From assembly GCF_900112695.1 (NCBI RefSeq), contig NZ_FOMT01000005.1, forward strand, positions 565,957 to 629,956: a DNA stretch of 64,000 bases, given 5' to 3'. The notes beneath the pieces were generated by a model, which made no database searches, was not told the origin of the DNA, and saw only the letters and a list, made by a program, of their open reading frames with translations. Source of the stretch: Paenibacillus catalpae (GTDB lineage: Bacteria; Bacillota; Bacilli; Paenibacillales; Paenibacillaceae). Made by a program: the position numbers and the translations under genes. Each line of letters begins with the position of its first letter. Positions within the stretch are counted from its first letter, which is position 1. Below, in pieces: positions 16,449 to 25,972 of this stretch.

Positions 16449-19136
16449 GTGGCTGGCTATACCCCGATGATTCTACAATATCTCGCAATTAAGGAACAAG
16501 CGAAAGACGCGTTCCTATTTTTTCGTCTCGGCGATTTTTACGAGATGTTTTTTGACGATGCCATCAACGCATCGCGTGAGCTTGAAATTACATTAACGGG
16601 CAGAGAGGGCGGCGTATCGGAGAAAATTCCGATGTGCGGCGTTCCTTATCATTCTGCGGAAAATTATATTGCAAGACTTGTTGAAAAAGGCTTCAAGGTA
16701 GCGGTTTGCGAGCAAGTCGAGGATCCATCGGCGGCTAAAGGCGTTGTGCGACGTGAGATCGTCCGCGTTATTACACCGGGCACGGTGATGGAAGCGAAGT
16801 CGCTGGAGGGAAAATCCAACAATTTTATCGTTTCGGTCGGATCGATATCGACGGCGGCTATCGGCATGGCGGCCTGTGATTTATCGACGGGTGAACTGTA
16901 TGTCACCTCGCTTGTGTTCAATCTCGATACGCTGATTGATGAGATTAACGTCTATCAGCCGGCGGAGATTGTTGGCGATGAGTCGCTGCTAACGCAGCTG
17001 CGGGAACAAGCCGTATGGAACCGTCCCGTTCTGTTGACAGCCCGCGAACCGATGGCGGAGGACAAGCTCCGGCAGCAGTTTGAAGCGGCTCAGTTAGAAG
17101 AGCTGAACGATGCACGTTATCGTGCGGTCAGCCTCTTGACGGGTTACCTCGAGGAGACGCAAAAGCGCTCGCTTGGCCATGTACGCACCATCCGTACATA
17201 TGAACCGAATCAATATATGATTCTGGATCACTATACGCGCCGTAATCTCGAACTGACCGAGACCGTAAGGGACCGCAGCAAGAAAGGCTCGCTTCTATGG
17301 CTGCTCGACCGGACCCAAACGTCAATGGGAGCAAGGCTTCTGCGCCGCTGGATCGATAAGCCGCTGCTTAACCGGTCGAAGATTGAAGAGCGGTATGAGG
17401 CTGTTGATGCGCTATATCGTAATTTGATCGCACGCGACGATATCCGCGCGGAATTGAATCATATTTATGACCTGGAACGGCTGGTCGGCCGGGTGGCCTT
17501 TGGCAGCGCCAACGGCAGAGACATGAATGCACTCAAAAGCTCGATCCGCCGCACGCCGCAGCTTGTCGAGCTTGCGCGTCAGGCTGGTTCCGAACGTCTT
17601 CGGCTGCTCGTCGACGGCCTTGACGACTGCTCTGATCTGGCGGAAATGATCGAGACGGTTATTGTGGACGAGCCGCCTGTGTCCATCCGGGAAGGCGGTT
17701 TAATCCGTGCCGGCTATGATGACTATTTGGATCAGCTGCGCGAGGCAAGCACGAACGGCAAGAAATGGCTTGCCGAGCTGGAGCGGCAGGAGCGGGAAGC
17801 GACAGGGATCAAGACGATCAAGATCGGCTTCAACAAAGTATTCGGCTATTACCTCGAAGTGTCCAAGGGCAGCCTGTCGCTGCTGCCGGAAGGCCGTTAT
17901 GAGCGGAAGCAGACGCTGGCGAACGCCGAACGGTTTGTTACTCAGGAGCTGAAGGAGAAGGAACGGCTTATTCTTGAGGCCGAGGACAAAATGGTTGATC
18001 TGGAGTATGCGCGCTTCCTTGAGCTCCGTGATCATCTTGCCCTGCAGCTGCATCGATTGCAGCGTCTTGCCGAAGTAGTTTCGGAACTTGACGTCTATCA
18101 GTCGCTTGCGACTGTCAGCGCGGAGAGAAGATTTGTCCGTCCGGTTATTACCGATCAATACAACCTGGTCATTGAGGAAGGCCGTCATCCGGTCGTTGAG
18201 GCGGTGATGGAGGGAGTTCCGTTTATCTCCAATGCAACCTCTCTCCGCCGCGAGGAGCAGTCGATGCTGCTCATTACCGGTCCGAATATGGCGGGGAAAA
18301 GCACCTATATGCGTCAGGTGGCGCTGATCTGCATCATGGCGCAGATTGGCTGCTTCGTACCGGCGAAGGCTGCGGAAATACCGATGATCGACCGAATCTT
18401 TACCCGGATTGGCGCTGCCGATGATCTGATTGGCGGCCAAAGTACGTTTATGGTCGAGATGAAGGATATTCAGATCATGACAGAAAAGGCGACGGCAAGC
18501 AGTCTTGTAATCATTGACGAGCTTGGACGCGGAACGTCAACAAGTGAAGGGATGGCGATTGCGCAAGCGGTTATTGAATTTGTGCATCACCATATCGGCT
18601 GCAAAGCGCTTGTCTCGACGCATTTCCACGAGCTGTCCCATTTGGAAACCACTTTGCCGAAGCTTGCGAATGCGTGCATGGCCGTTTCGGAAAGCGGCGA
18701 TCATGTCACCTTCCTGCGTAAACTGATCCCTGGAGCGGCAAGCACAAGCTACGGGATTTATTGCGCAAGGCTGGCAGGCTTGCCGGATTCCATTATTGAC
18801 CGCTCCTATGTACTGCTGGAGCATCTGGAAGCCGATGCTTCGGAGAAGCAGGGTTCTGTTCATGACATTCCTGCCGTTCATGCCCCAGCACCATCCTATA
18901 TTCCGGTTCCGGAACCGGAGCTGGTGTTTAAGGAAACGGCCGCGGCCGTTCAGCTCTCGATCTTTGATGAGCCTGGAGCGCCGGCCATAGCTCAGCCGCA
19001 GGAGCAGGGACGCCGCAAAGCGTCTCCTAAGGCGGAGCAGCTGGCGGAGCAGCTTAGGAAGCTGGATTTGTTTAATATGACGCCGATGCAGGCGATGCAA
19101 TGGCTGAATGAGATGAAGCAAAAAATAAATGACTAG
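16449..19136 (+). CDS. mutS: DNA mismatch repair protein MutS
   Basis: 895 residues. MutS binds mismatches as a dimer and recruits MutL. The mismatch-wedge motif F-x-E is F30-Y31-E32 (RLGDFYEMFF); Walker A is GPNMAGKST at 611-619; Walker B and D-loop are DELGRGTSTSEG; the C-terminus carries the usual helix-turn-helix (LFNMTPMQAMQWLNEMK). GTG 16449 is chosen because GGGAGGGG (16436-16443) sits five bases before it; ATG 16428 lacks a site. Residues ~800-870 form a Pro/Glu/Ala-rich linker. Followed by mutL after 33 nt, one operon. Confidence 0.97.
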   Translation: MAGYTPMILQYLAIKEQAKDAFLFFRLGDFYEMFFDDAINASRELEITLTGREGGVSEKIPMCGVPYHSAENYIARLVEKGFKVAVCEQVEDPSAAKGVVRREIVRVITPGTVMEAKSLEGKSNNFIVSVGSISTAAIGMAACDLSTGELYVTSLVFNLDTLIDEINVYQPAEIVGDESLLTQLREQAVWNRPVLLTAREPMAEDKLRQQFEAAQLEELNDARYRAVSLLTGYLEETQKRSLGHVRTIRTYEPNQYMILDHYTRRNLELTETVRDRSKKGSLLWLLDRTQTSMGARLLRRWIDKPLLNRSKIEERYEAVDALYRNLIARDDIRAELNHIYDLERLVGRVAFGSANGRDMNALKSSIRRTPQLVELARQAGSERLRLLVDGLDDCSDLAEMIETVIVDEPPVSIREGGLIRAGYDDYLDQLREASTNGKKWLAELERQEREATGIKTIKIGFNKVFGYYLEVSKGSLSLLPEGRYERKQTLANAERFVTQELKEKERLILEAEDKMVDLEYARFLELRDHLALQLHRLQRLAEVVSELDVYQSLATVSAERRFVRPVITDQYNLVIEEGRHPVVEAVMEGVPFISNATSLRREEQSMLLITGPNMAGKSTYMRQVALICIMAQIGCFVPAKAAEIPMIDRIFTRIGAADDLIGGQSTFMVEMKDIQIMTEKATASSLVIIDELGRGTSTSEGMAIAQAVIEFVHHHIGCKALVSTHFHELSHLETTLPKLANACMAVSESGDHVTFLRKLIPGAASTSYGIYCARLAGLPDSIIDRSYVLLEHLEADASEKQGSVHDIPAVHAPAPSYIPVPEPELVFKETAAAVQLSIFDEPGAPAIAQPQEQGRRKASPKAEQLAEQLRKLDLFNMTPMQAMQWLNEMKQKIND

Positions 19137-19169
19137 TTCTTAGAATGGTTAAGGGAAGGAGGGGTTCGC

Positions 19170-21200
19170 ATGGGGAAAATTCAGGTGCTGGATGAGCAGC
19201 TGGCTAACCAGATAGCGGCAGGCGAGGTTGTCGAAAGGCCGGCTTCCGTCATTAAGGAGCTTGTTGAGAATGCTATTGATGCCGGCAGCTCGGTTATTGA
19301 CATTACGGTCGAAGAAGGCGGTTTGTCGTTTATCCGGGTGACCGATAACGGCTCCGGCATCGAGCCTGCGGATATGGAAACGGCATTCCAGCGGCATGCG
19401 ACGAGTAAAATTTCATCAAGTAGCGATCTGTTCAAGATCGCAAGCCTTGGCTTCCGCGGCGAGGCACTGCCGAGTATCGCGGCAGTGTCGCGGCTGGAAT
19501 GCGTGTCGTCGATGGACTCCACGGGCCTCGCCCAGCGCCTTATTATCGAAGGCGGGACCGTGACAGCCAATGAACCGGTGAATGCCCCTCAAGGCACCGA
19601 TATGTCGGTGCGGGATTTATTTTATAATACGCCGGCAAGGCTTAAATACATGAAAGCCATCCAGACGGAGCTTGGCCATATTACGGATTATGTATACCGG
19701 ATCGCTTTAGCGCATCCGGGTATTGCAATCACGCTGAAGCATAACGGATCGGTCCTGCTTCGCACGCTTGGGACGGGAGACCGGCTTCAAGTTATTGCGG
19801 CCGTGTATGGAACGAATACAGCGAAGGCGATGCTGAAGGTGGAAGGCGAGACATCGGATTACGATTTGCGCGGTTATATCTCGAAGCCGGAGCTGACGCG
19901 GGCGAACCGCAACGGCATGACGGTAGTCGTGAATGGCCGTTATATCCGCAGCCATGCGGTTAATCAGGCCATTCTGCAGGCTTACCACACGCTGCTGCCA
20001 ATCAACCGATTCCCGATTGTTGTGCTGGAGATCGGCATGCATCCGAGCTTGCTTGACGTGAACGTCCATCCGTCCAAGATGGAGGTCCGGTTCAGTAAGG
20101 AAAACGAGCTGCGAACGTTAGTGGAGGAAGCTGTGAAGGAAGCTCTCGGGCAGGTCCGGCATATTCCCGGACCGGCAGAAAAACGCGAGAAGCCGTTATT
20201 TGTCCAGGATGCGATTTCCTTCCATCGGCCAGATCCGCAGACTATGCCTTGGGGACAGGAACGAAGCTCTTCGGCGGGCAATAGCGATGCGGGTGCAACG
20301 AGCGGCAGCGCCTCCTATTCATCAGGAAGCAGCTTTACCGCAAATCGTCCGGCAGGAACTTCGAATTCAGGTGCTTCCTACAACTCGGCTTTCCCGCAGC
20401 CTCCAAAGCGTGATTTTGTGCCTAAGGATGCGACGGAGCGTCTTTACAAGCCTGCTGAGCAGCGCGAGATATCCGTTCGAGAGACGGCAGCGCCTTGGGA
20501 ACAGGCAGCTCCTGCCCTTCAGCAGACGGACGACATGCCGCAGCAGCCGCAGTTTACAGAACAGCCTGCAAGTCAGCCAGGGCAGCCCGAGCGGACGCAG
20601 GAAGGAACGCCGGCATTTCCGGAGCTTTATTGGATCGGACAGCTTCACGGCACCTATATCGTGGCGCAAGCGGAAGAAGGGTTATACTTAATCGACCAGC
20701 ATGCTGCTCACGAACGGATTAACTACGAGTACTATTACCAGAAATTCGGCAACCCGCAGGCGGCCAGCCAGCAGCTTCTCGTTCCGCTGACGTTGGAGTT
20801 TACTTCCGGGGAATCGGAGCAGCTCCGCGGCATGCTTGAATTGTTCCGGGAAGCAGGCGTTGAGCTGGAATCTTTCGGACCGCAGACTTTTCTTGTGCGG
20901 GCTTATCCGGAATGGTTCCCGCAAGGCGAGGAGCAGTCGATTATCGAGGAGATGGCTGAACTGCTGCTTAGCGAGCGCAAGTCCATCAATATCGCCAAGC
21001 TGAGAGAAAAAGCAGCGATCATGTGCTCCTGCAAAGCTTCAATTAAAGCCAATGACCGGAAGACAAGGGAAGAGGGCGAAGTACTGCTTGCCCGTCTTGC
21101 AGCGTGTAATCAGCCTTATACCTGTCCGCATGGTCGTCCGATCGTCGTTCATATTTCGACTTATCAGCTTGAAAAAATGTTTAAACGGGTGATGTCATGA
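19170..21200 (+). CDS. mutL: DNA mismatch repair endonuclease MutL
   Basis: 676 residues. The N-terminal GHKL ATPase motifs are complete: ELVENAIDAG, DNGSGI, GFRGEALPSI and GTDMSVRDLFYNTPARLKY. The C-terminal domain carries the endonuclease motif DQHAAHERINYE (from D509) and the zinc-site elements CSCKAS and CPHGRP, as expected in organisms without MutH. A long Ser/Gln/Pro-rich linker (~345-480) joins the domains. ATG 19170 follows GGGAAGGAGGGG. Its stop overlaps the next start (ATGA), so expression is coupled. Confidence 0.97.
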   Translation: MGKIQVLDEQLANQIAAGEVVERPASVIKELVENAIDAGSSVIDITVEEGGLSFIRVTDNGSGIEPADMETAFQRHATSKISSSSDLFKIASLGFRGEALPSIAAVSRLECVSSMDSTGLAQRLIIEGGTVTANEPVNAPQGTDMSVRDLFYNTPARLKYMKAIQTELGHITDYVYRIALAHPGIAITLKHNGSVLLRTLGTGDRLQVIAAVYGTNTAKAMLKVEGETSDYDLRGYISKPELTRANRNGMTVVVNGRYIRSHAVNQAILQAYHTLLPINRFPIVVLEIGMHPSLLDVNVHPSKMEVRFSKENELRTLVEEAVKEALGQVRHIPGPAEKREKPLFVQDAISFHRPDPQTMPWGQERSSSAGNSDAGATSGSASYSSGSSFTANRPAGTSNSGASYNSAFPQPPKRDFVPKDATERLYKPAEQREISVRETAAPWEQAAPALQQTDDMPQQPQFTEQPASQPGQPERTQEGTPAFPELYWIGQLHGTYIVAQAEEGLYLIDQHAAHERINYEYYYQKFGNPQAASQQLLVPLTLEFTSGESEQLRGMLELFREAGVELESFGPQTFLVRAYPEWFPQGEEQSIIEEMAELLLSERKSINIAKLREKAAIMCSCKASIKANDRKTREEGEVLLARLAACNQPYTCPHGRPIVVHISTYQLEKMFKRVMS

Positions 21201-21988
21201 TCGTAACAACCGCGGACAAGCCGTCGCAGCGGGCGCTGGCTACTGCGAAACGGCTTGCGGGAGAACTTTCTGCCCCTTATGTGGCACGAGGCAAGCAGTC
21301 GCTTCGTCAACTGGGGGAGAGGATGGAGCCAATCCGGATGGTCGTCGTTACCGAGAAGGAAGTCCGATATTATGACGGGCAGACGGAGTCTCCTTTATAT
21401 TTTCATCCAAGCATGGCGTTTGTAAGGGTGAAAAGGCTTCGCCGCGGAGAAAGCGATCCGCTGGTGGATCTGACGGGCTGCGAGACTGGCGATAGGGTAA
21501 TTGACTGTACAGCAGGACTAGCTTCTGATTCGCTCGTATTCTCGTATGCGGCAGGGGAGGCGGGCGCTGTAACGGCGATTGAAAGCGAACCGATCCTGTG
21601 CGCCGTCGTCCGCGAAGGATTAGCAGGCTATCAATCCGGCTTGCCGGATGTGGACGCGGCGATGCGGCGTATCCAGATGAAAAACGTTAATCATGCGGAC
21701 TATCTGGCGGGACTGCCCGACAAGAGCGTCGATATCGTTTACTTCGATCCGATGTTCCGCCAGCCCATTCATGAGTCCAATGCTTTGGAACCGCTGCGCA
21801 ACCTTGCAAATGACAGCGCGCTGACTGTGGAAGCTGTACAAGATGCGGTCAGAGTCGCGCGCAAAACGGTCGTTATGAAGGAGCACCGCGAAAGCGGGGA
21901 GTTTGAAAGACTTGGATTCGAACGGCGGCATGTGAATACGTCGAAAATAGCTTATGGAGTGATCGAGGTTGCAGGAAGCAGCAAATAA
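21197..21988 (+). CDS. class I SAM-dependent methyltransferase (RsmJ/DUF548-like)
   Basis: 263 residues. The Rossmann methyltransferase core is visible: motif I VIDCTAGLASDSLVFSYAAG, an acidic residue after strand 2 (TAIESEP) and a catalytic-loop-like YFDPMFRQP. The TAGL..DS motif and DPMF segment recall the RsmJ family of 16S rRNA guanine methyltransferases, but the DPPYP form of N2-methylases is altered, so the substrate is unproven. Overlaps mutL by four bases and miaA by 20, inside the mutS-mutL-miaA-hfq transcription unit. Confidence 0.75.
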   Translation: MIVTTADKPSQRALATAKRLAGELSAPYVARGKQSLRQLGERMEPIRMVVVTEKEVRYYDGQTESPLYFHPSMAFVRVKRLRRGESDPLVDLTGCETGDRVIDCTAGLASDSLVFSYAAGEAGAVTAIESEPILCAVVREGLAGYQSGLPDVDAAMRRIQMKNVNHADYLAGLPDKSVDIVYFDPMFRQPIHESNALEPLRNLANDSALTVEAVQDAVRVARKTVVMKEHRESGEFERLGFERRHVNTSKIAYGVIEVAGSSK

Positions 21989-22976
21989 GGAACGCAAGCA
22001 GCGGCTGCTTGTTCTGGTAGGACCGACGGCTGTGGGGAAGACTCAGCTCAGCCTCGATCTTGCCAAGGCATGGAATGCCGAGATTATTTCCGGCGATTCC
22101 ATGCAGGTGTACAGGGAGATGAATATTGGTACGGCCAAGCTGCCGCTTGCCGAGCGGCAAGGTATTATTCATCATCTGATTGATATTTGCGAGCCGGAGG
22201 AGTCCTATTCGGTTGCAGATTTTCAACAGCAATGCGGAAATGCCATAACGGATATTTCGGCAAGGGGCAAGCTTCCTTTTATAGTAGGGGGGACGGGGCT
22301 CTATATCGAATCCGTTTGCTATGGCTTTGAATTTGACGATAACGGCGCAGATCCCGCATTCCGGGAGGAGCAGCAGCGGTACGCGGAAGAGAACGGGGCT
22401 GAGGCGCTCCATGCGAGGCTTGCGCTTGTGGACCCGGGCTCCGCACAGCGGCTGCATCCGAATGACCAGCGCCGCATTATCCGCGCGCTTGAGATTCACC
22501 ATCTTTCCGGCGAGACAATGACAGCCCAGCTGGAGAGACAGAAAAAAGAATCGCCGTACGAATTGTGTATATTGGGCCTTACTATGGACAGGGAAGTGCT
22601 CTATTCGCGTATCGAGCAGCGGATTGATCAGATGCTGGAGGAAGGTCTGGTTGAGGAAGTGAGAAGGCTGCTGGACCGCGGCGTGGCACCCGACGGTGTA
22701 GCCATGCAAGGGCTCGGCTACAAGGAAATTGTCATGTATCTGCGCGGTGATTGTACGCTGGAAGCGGCTGTAGAGCTGCTCAAACGGGATACAAGGCGCT
22801 TCGCGAAGCGACAGCTTTCCTGGTTCCGCCGAATGAAGGATATCGAGTGGATCGACATGGGGGAAAATTTTCACAACAATTTACGGCGGATTCATGGTAT
22901 AATAGCAGGAAAGTTTCAAGTCAATCTTGAATATACTTCTAATCAATCTTTTTTAGACGGGGGTAACGTCCAATGA
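21969..22976 (+). CDS. miaA: tRNA dimethylallyltransferase MiaA
   Basis: 335 residues. MiaA transfers a dimethylallyl group to A37 of tRNAs reading UNN codons. P-loop GPTAVGKTQ at ~18-26, the DSMQVY motif (SGDSMQVYREMNIGTAK), HHLIDI and the IVGGTGLYIE segment are intact. The start is TTG 21969, with GGAG at 21956-21959; it lies inside the end of the preceding gene. Its stop overlaps the hfq ATG. The C-terminus (after ~315) is slightly longer than in many homologues and contains the hfq promoter. Confidence 0.95.
   Translation: MQEAANKERKQRLLVLVGPTAVGKTQLSLDLAKAWNAEIISGDSMQVYREMNIGTAKLPLAERQGIIHHLIDICEPEESYSVADFQQQCGNAITDISARGKLPFIVGGTGLYIESVCYGFEFDDNGADPAFREEQQRYAEENGAEALHARLALVDPGSAQRLHPNDQRRIIRALEIHHLSGETMTAQLERQKKESPYELCILGLTMDREVLYSRIEQRIDQMLEEGLVEEVRRLLDRGVAPDGVAMQGLGYKEIVMYLRGDCTLEAAVELLKRDTRRFAKRQLSWFRRMKDIEWIDMGENFHNNLRRIHGIIAGKFQVNLEYTSNQSFLDGGNVQ
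22895..22903 (+). promoter_or_regulatory. Extended -10 promoter for hfq inside miaA
   Basis: TGGTATAAT (22895-22903) is a perfect extended -10 (TG-n-TATAAT); no convincing -35 lies 17 nt upstream, as tolerated in extended -10 promoters. The same TGGTATAAT occurs in the mutS promoter. It would give hfq its own transcript about 65 nt before its start. Confidence 0.6.
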
Positions 22977-23215
22977 ACAAATCGATCAATATTCAAGATA
23001 CTTTCTTGAACCAACTGCGTAAAGACAACATTCCGGTTACGGTTTTCTTAATGAATGGCTTTCAGATCAGAGGCGTTATTAAAGCGTTCGATAACTTTAC
23101 GATTATTATTGACAGTGAAGGTCGCCAGCAAATGGTGTACAAGCATGCGATCTCGACGTTTACTCCACAACGCAACGTATCTTTGATGCAAGACAACAGT
23201 GCTTCGGAAGCATAG
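22973..23215 (+). CDS. hfq: RNA chaperone Hfq
   Basis: 80 residues; an Sm-fold hexamer that binds small RNAs and mRNA. Sm1 (PVTVFLMNGFQIRGVIKAFD) and the Sm2 signature YKHAIST are intact. The start overlaps the miaA stop (ATGA). The short C-terminal tail is typical for Gram-positive Hfq. The order miaA-hfq is conserved across bacteria. A terminator follows. Confidence 0.97.
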   Translation: MNKSINIQDTFLNQLRKDNIPVTVFLMNGFQIRGVIKAFDNFTIIIDSEGRQQMVYKHAISTFTPQRNVSLMQDNSASEA

Positions 23216-23277
23216 AACGTAACGGTATTTGTGAAACCTTCTACTCACAGATAACGTTTAACTTGATAGCGGAAGGC

Positions 23278-23310
23278 AAGAACAACCCGCTCCAGCAGGG
23301 TTGTTCTTTT
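23278..23310 (+). terminator. Rho-independent terminator after hfq
   Basis: AAGAACAACCC (23278-23288) pairs perfectly with GGGTTGTTCTT (23298-23308), 9-nt loop, then TT. Confidence 0.85.
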
Positions 23311-23369
23311 CATTCCGGGGTATATTGTAGGATATACAAACAGATATTGGAATTACAGGAGGGAGCCCT

Positions 23370-25955
23370 ATGGCTGAACAACCAAGACGAAGCAAACAAA
23401 AGGAGCAGAAACGCGGGACGGCAAAGAAAAAGAAAAGAATGACGCCGCGCAAATGGTTTTTTGCTTTGTTTTTTACCGCCGTGTTTGCGGTCGTCTGCGG
23501 AATCATCGGATATTTGTTTATTACCTTGAATGGCGAACGAATCTTAACGGAACAGGCAGATAAGCTTGTACTCGGCGAAGCGTCGATTATATATGATGTG
23601 AACGGCAAAGAGGTTACAAAGCTGTACGACGCGAGCGCGAACAGGGAAAATGCCGAGTTTGACGAAATGCCGAAGCTCCTGCTGGATGCTTTCGTAGCGA
23701 CGGAGGACCAGAGGTTCTACGAGCATTCCGGCATTGACTTCTTCTCCATCGGACGTGCAGTGGTGAAGGACGTTATCGCCAGAAGCAAAGTAGAAGGCGC
23801 AAGCACCATCACCCAGCAGCTGGCGAAAAATATATTTTTGACGGCTGATAAAACCTTTTTCCGTAAAGCGACTGAAGCATCAATTGCGGTCGCGCTTGAG
23901 AACAAATATTCCAAGCAGGAAATTTTGACGTTGTACCTGAATCGGATTCCTTTCGGTAAAGGGATTTACGGAATTAAAGGCGCGGCGGATTATTATTTCG
24001 ATAAGGATCTTAAGGATTTGAAATTATGGCAGATTGCAACACTTGCTGGAATGCCTAAAGCACCCAACCGTTATAATCCGATTAATGATCCGGAATCCTC
24101 TATGGCACGAAGGGCAGTTATCTTGAAGCTGATGTATGACCAAAAATTGATTACACAGCAGGAGATGGAGGAAGCGAAAGCTGTTGTTTACGAACCGCCT
24201 GCTAATCTGGAAGAAAAGAAAAGCGATCCGTATAAAGCTTATATCGATTACGTTATCGAAGAAGCCGTTAAAGTCATACCGAATATGACGGAGGAAGAGC
24301 TGCGGATTGGCGGTTACCGGATTTATACGTCTCTTAACCCTACAGCACAACAAGCAGTGGAGAAAGAGTTTGCGGATGACGATAACTTCGAAAAGAGTAC
24401 GGATGATCAGAAGGCACAAGGGGCTATGATCATTATGGATCACCGTGACGGTACGATTCAGGCGATGGCCGGCGGTCGTGATTACGTCCGTAAAGGCTTG
24501 AACCGCGTAGAAGTGAAACGTCAGCCGGGTTCGGCCTTTAAGCCGATCGTTTCTTACGGTCCGGCGCTGGAAACCGGGGACTACTATCCTTGGACGGTCA
24601 TTAATCAGGAGCAGCAAAAATGCTTCGGCGACTATTGCCCAAGGGATCCTCATGGCGCGGGGGCTGTATCGATGCAGCAGGCGATCAAGGAATCCCGTAA
24701 CCTGGCAGCCGTTTGGATGCTCAACGAAGTTGGAATCAACAACGGTATTGCTTTTGCAAAGAAGCTTGGCATTGAACTGGCACCTGAGGACCGTAACCTT
24801 GCGATTGCGCTTGGCGGTTTGACGAACGGGGTAACACCGCTGCAGATGGCAGAAGCATACAGTGTATTTGCCAACGGCGGCAAATCGGTTGACCCGCATA
24901 CGATTACGAAGATCGAGAATACATCGAACAAGAAGGTATTTACTTATCGTGCACCGCAGGCGAAGCAGCTGATGAAGCCGGAAACAGCCTGGTACATGAC
25001 ACAAATGATGCAGACCGTTCTGGAGAGCGGCGGTACGGGTACAGGCGCCCGGATCGACCGGCCTGTAGCAGGTAAGACCGGTACATCCCAGCATGGTATC
25101 CCCGGCTTTAACTCGAGCGCGAACAGGGATGCCTGGTTCGTCGGCTATTCGCCGGAATGGACCGCTGCCGTCTGGATGGGCTATGATATTACGGATAAGC
25201 AGCATGTCATTAAAAAAAGCAGCTCGCAGGCAGCTGCGATGTTCGGCAAGGTTATGAAGCAAGCGATGAAGAACGTCAAGAAATCCTCCTTCCAGCAGCC
25301 AAGCGGTATTAAGCAGGAAGTGAAAGAGCAGACGGCGGTTACCAACTTTAACGCGGTGTTCCTGGCGGATCAGGCGAAGGTTCAGTTATCCTGGACTGCT
25401 CCGGAGGACAGTAAAGGCGTGACCTACCGTGTTTACCGCAAGGACTCATCGGAATCGGAATTCTCGGTATTTGTAGATGCGATTACGACTTCGGTAGACG
25501 ATATGAGCGTATTCCCGGGCATGACTTATCAATACTACGTTGTGGCCTATAATGCGGAAGAGGATAAAGAAAGCAAGGCTTCCGAGTCCATTACGATTGA
25601 AGTGCCGGAGACGGAAGTGGATATTCCGGAGCAGCCGATGGAGCCGGATACACCGGATGACGGTGAATTGCCGGAAATCCCGAATGACGGAACAAATGGC
25701 GAAGTGACGCCTACGCCGCCGGTTGATCCAAATCAGCCGGTTGAGACGGAGACGCCGCCAGGTGACGGTGGTACGGATTCTCCTGGGCCGGGCAACGACA
25801 ACGGAAACAACGGGAATGGCAACGGTAGCGTGGATCCTGGCCAAGGTGCCGACGGACCGGTCGAATCGACCGATCCGGGTACGGGAGACGGAACGGTAAC
25901 GGGCAAAGGAACTACCGATAAAAACGATGCCGGAAGTGCGGGCGGCAAAGCGTAA
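23370..25955 (+). CDS. class A penicillin-binding protein (PBP1a-type) with FN3 domain and Gly/Pro-rich tail
   Basis: 861 residues, bifunctional peptidoglycan synthase. Order: basic cytoplasmic N-terminus, membrane anchor (~30-52), glycosyltransferase 51 domain with catalytic E112 (ATEDQRFYEHSGID) and GASTITQQLAKN, then transpeptidase with active S388 (QPGSAFKP), SRN and GKTGTSQ. After this comes a fibronectin type III domain (~660-745; KVQLSWTAPEDSKGVTYRVY) and a ~110-residue Pro/Asp/Gly/Asn-rich low-complexity tail. FN3 plus a disordered tail is known in Bacillus/Paenibacillus PBP1. ATG 23370 follows GGAGGGAG. The lipoprotein cyclophilin 17 nt downstream may be co-expressed and act outside the membrane too. 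Confidence 0.95.
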   Translation: MAEQPRRSKQKEQKRGTAKKKKRMTPRKWFFALFFTAVFAVVCGIIGYLFITLNGERILTEQADKLVLGEASIIYDVNGKEVTKLYDASANRENAEFDEMPKLLLDAFVATEDQRFYEHSGIDFFSIGRAVVKDVIARSKVEGASTITQQLAKNIFLTADKTFFRKATEASIAVALENKYSKQEILTLYLNRIPFGKGIYGIKGAADYYFDKDLKDLKLWQIATLAGMPKAPNRYNPINDPESSMARRAVILKLMYDQKLITQQEMEEAKAVVYEPPANLEEKKSDPYKAYIDYVIEEAVKVIPNMTEEELRIGGYRIYTSLNPTAQQAVEKEFADDDNFEKSTDDQKAQGAMIIMDHRDGTIQAMAGGRDYVRKGLNRVEVKRQPGSAFKPIVSYGPALETGDYYPWTVINQEQQKCFGDYCPRDPHGAGAVSMQQAIKESRNLAAVWMLNEVGINNGIAFAKKLGIELAPEDRNLAIALGGLTNGVTPLQMAEAYSVFANGGKSVDPHTITKIENTSNKKVFTYRAPQAKQLMKPETAWYMTQMMQTVLESGGTGTGARIDRPVAGKTGTSQHGIPGFNSSANRDAWFVGYSPEWTAAVWMGYDITDKQHVIKKSSSQAAAMFGKVMKQAMKNVKKSSFQQPSGIKQEVKEQTAVTNFNAVFLADQAKVQLSWTAPEDSKGVTYRVYRKDSSESEFSVFVDAITTSVDDMSVFPGMTYQYYVVAYNAEEDKESKASESITIEVPETEVDIPEQPMEPDTPDDGELPEIPNDGTNGEVTPTPPVDPNQPVETETPPGDGGTDSPGPGNDNGNNGNGNGSVDPGQGADGPVESTDPGTGDGTVTGKGTTDKNDAGSAGGKA

Positions 25956-25972
25956 GGAGCTGGACGTTAGAA

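Noticed and set aside
24024..25262. Long minus-strand open frame inside the PBP gene
   Set aside because: The antisense strand of a well-supported class A PBP; the translation is Arg/His/Leu-rich, typical of a shadow frame.
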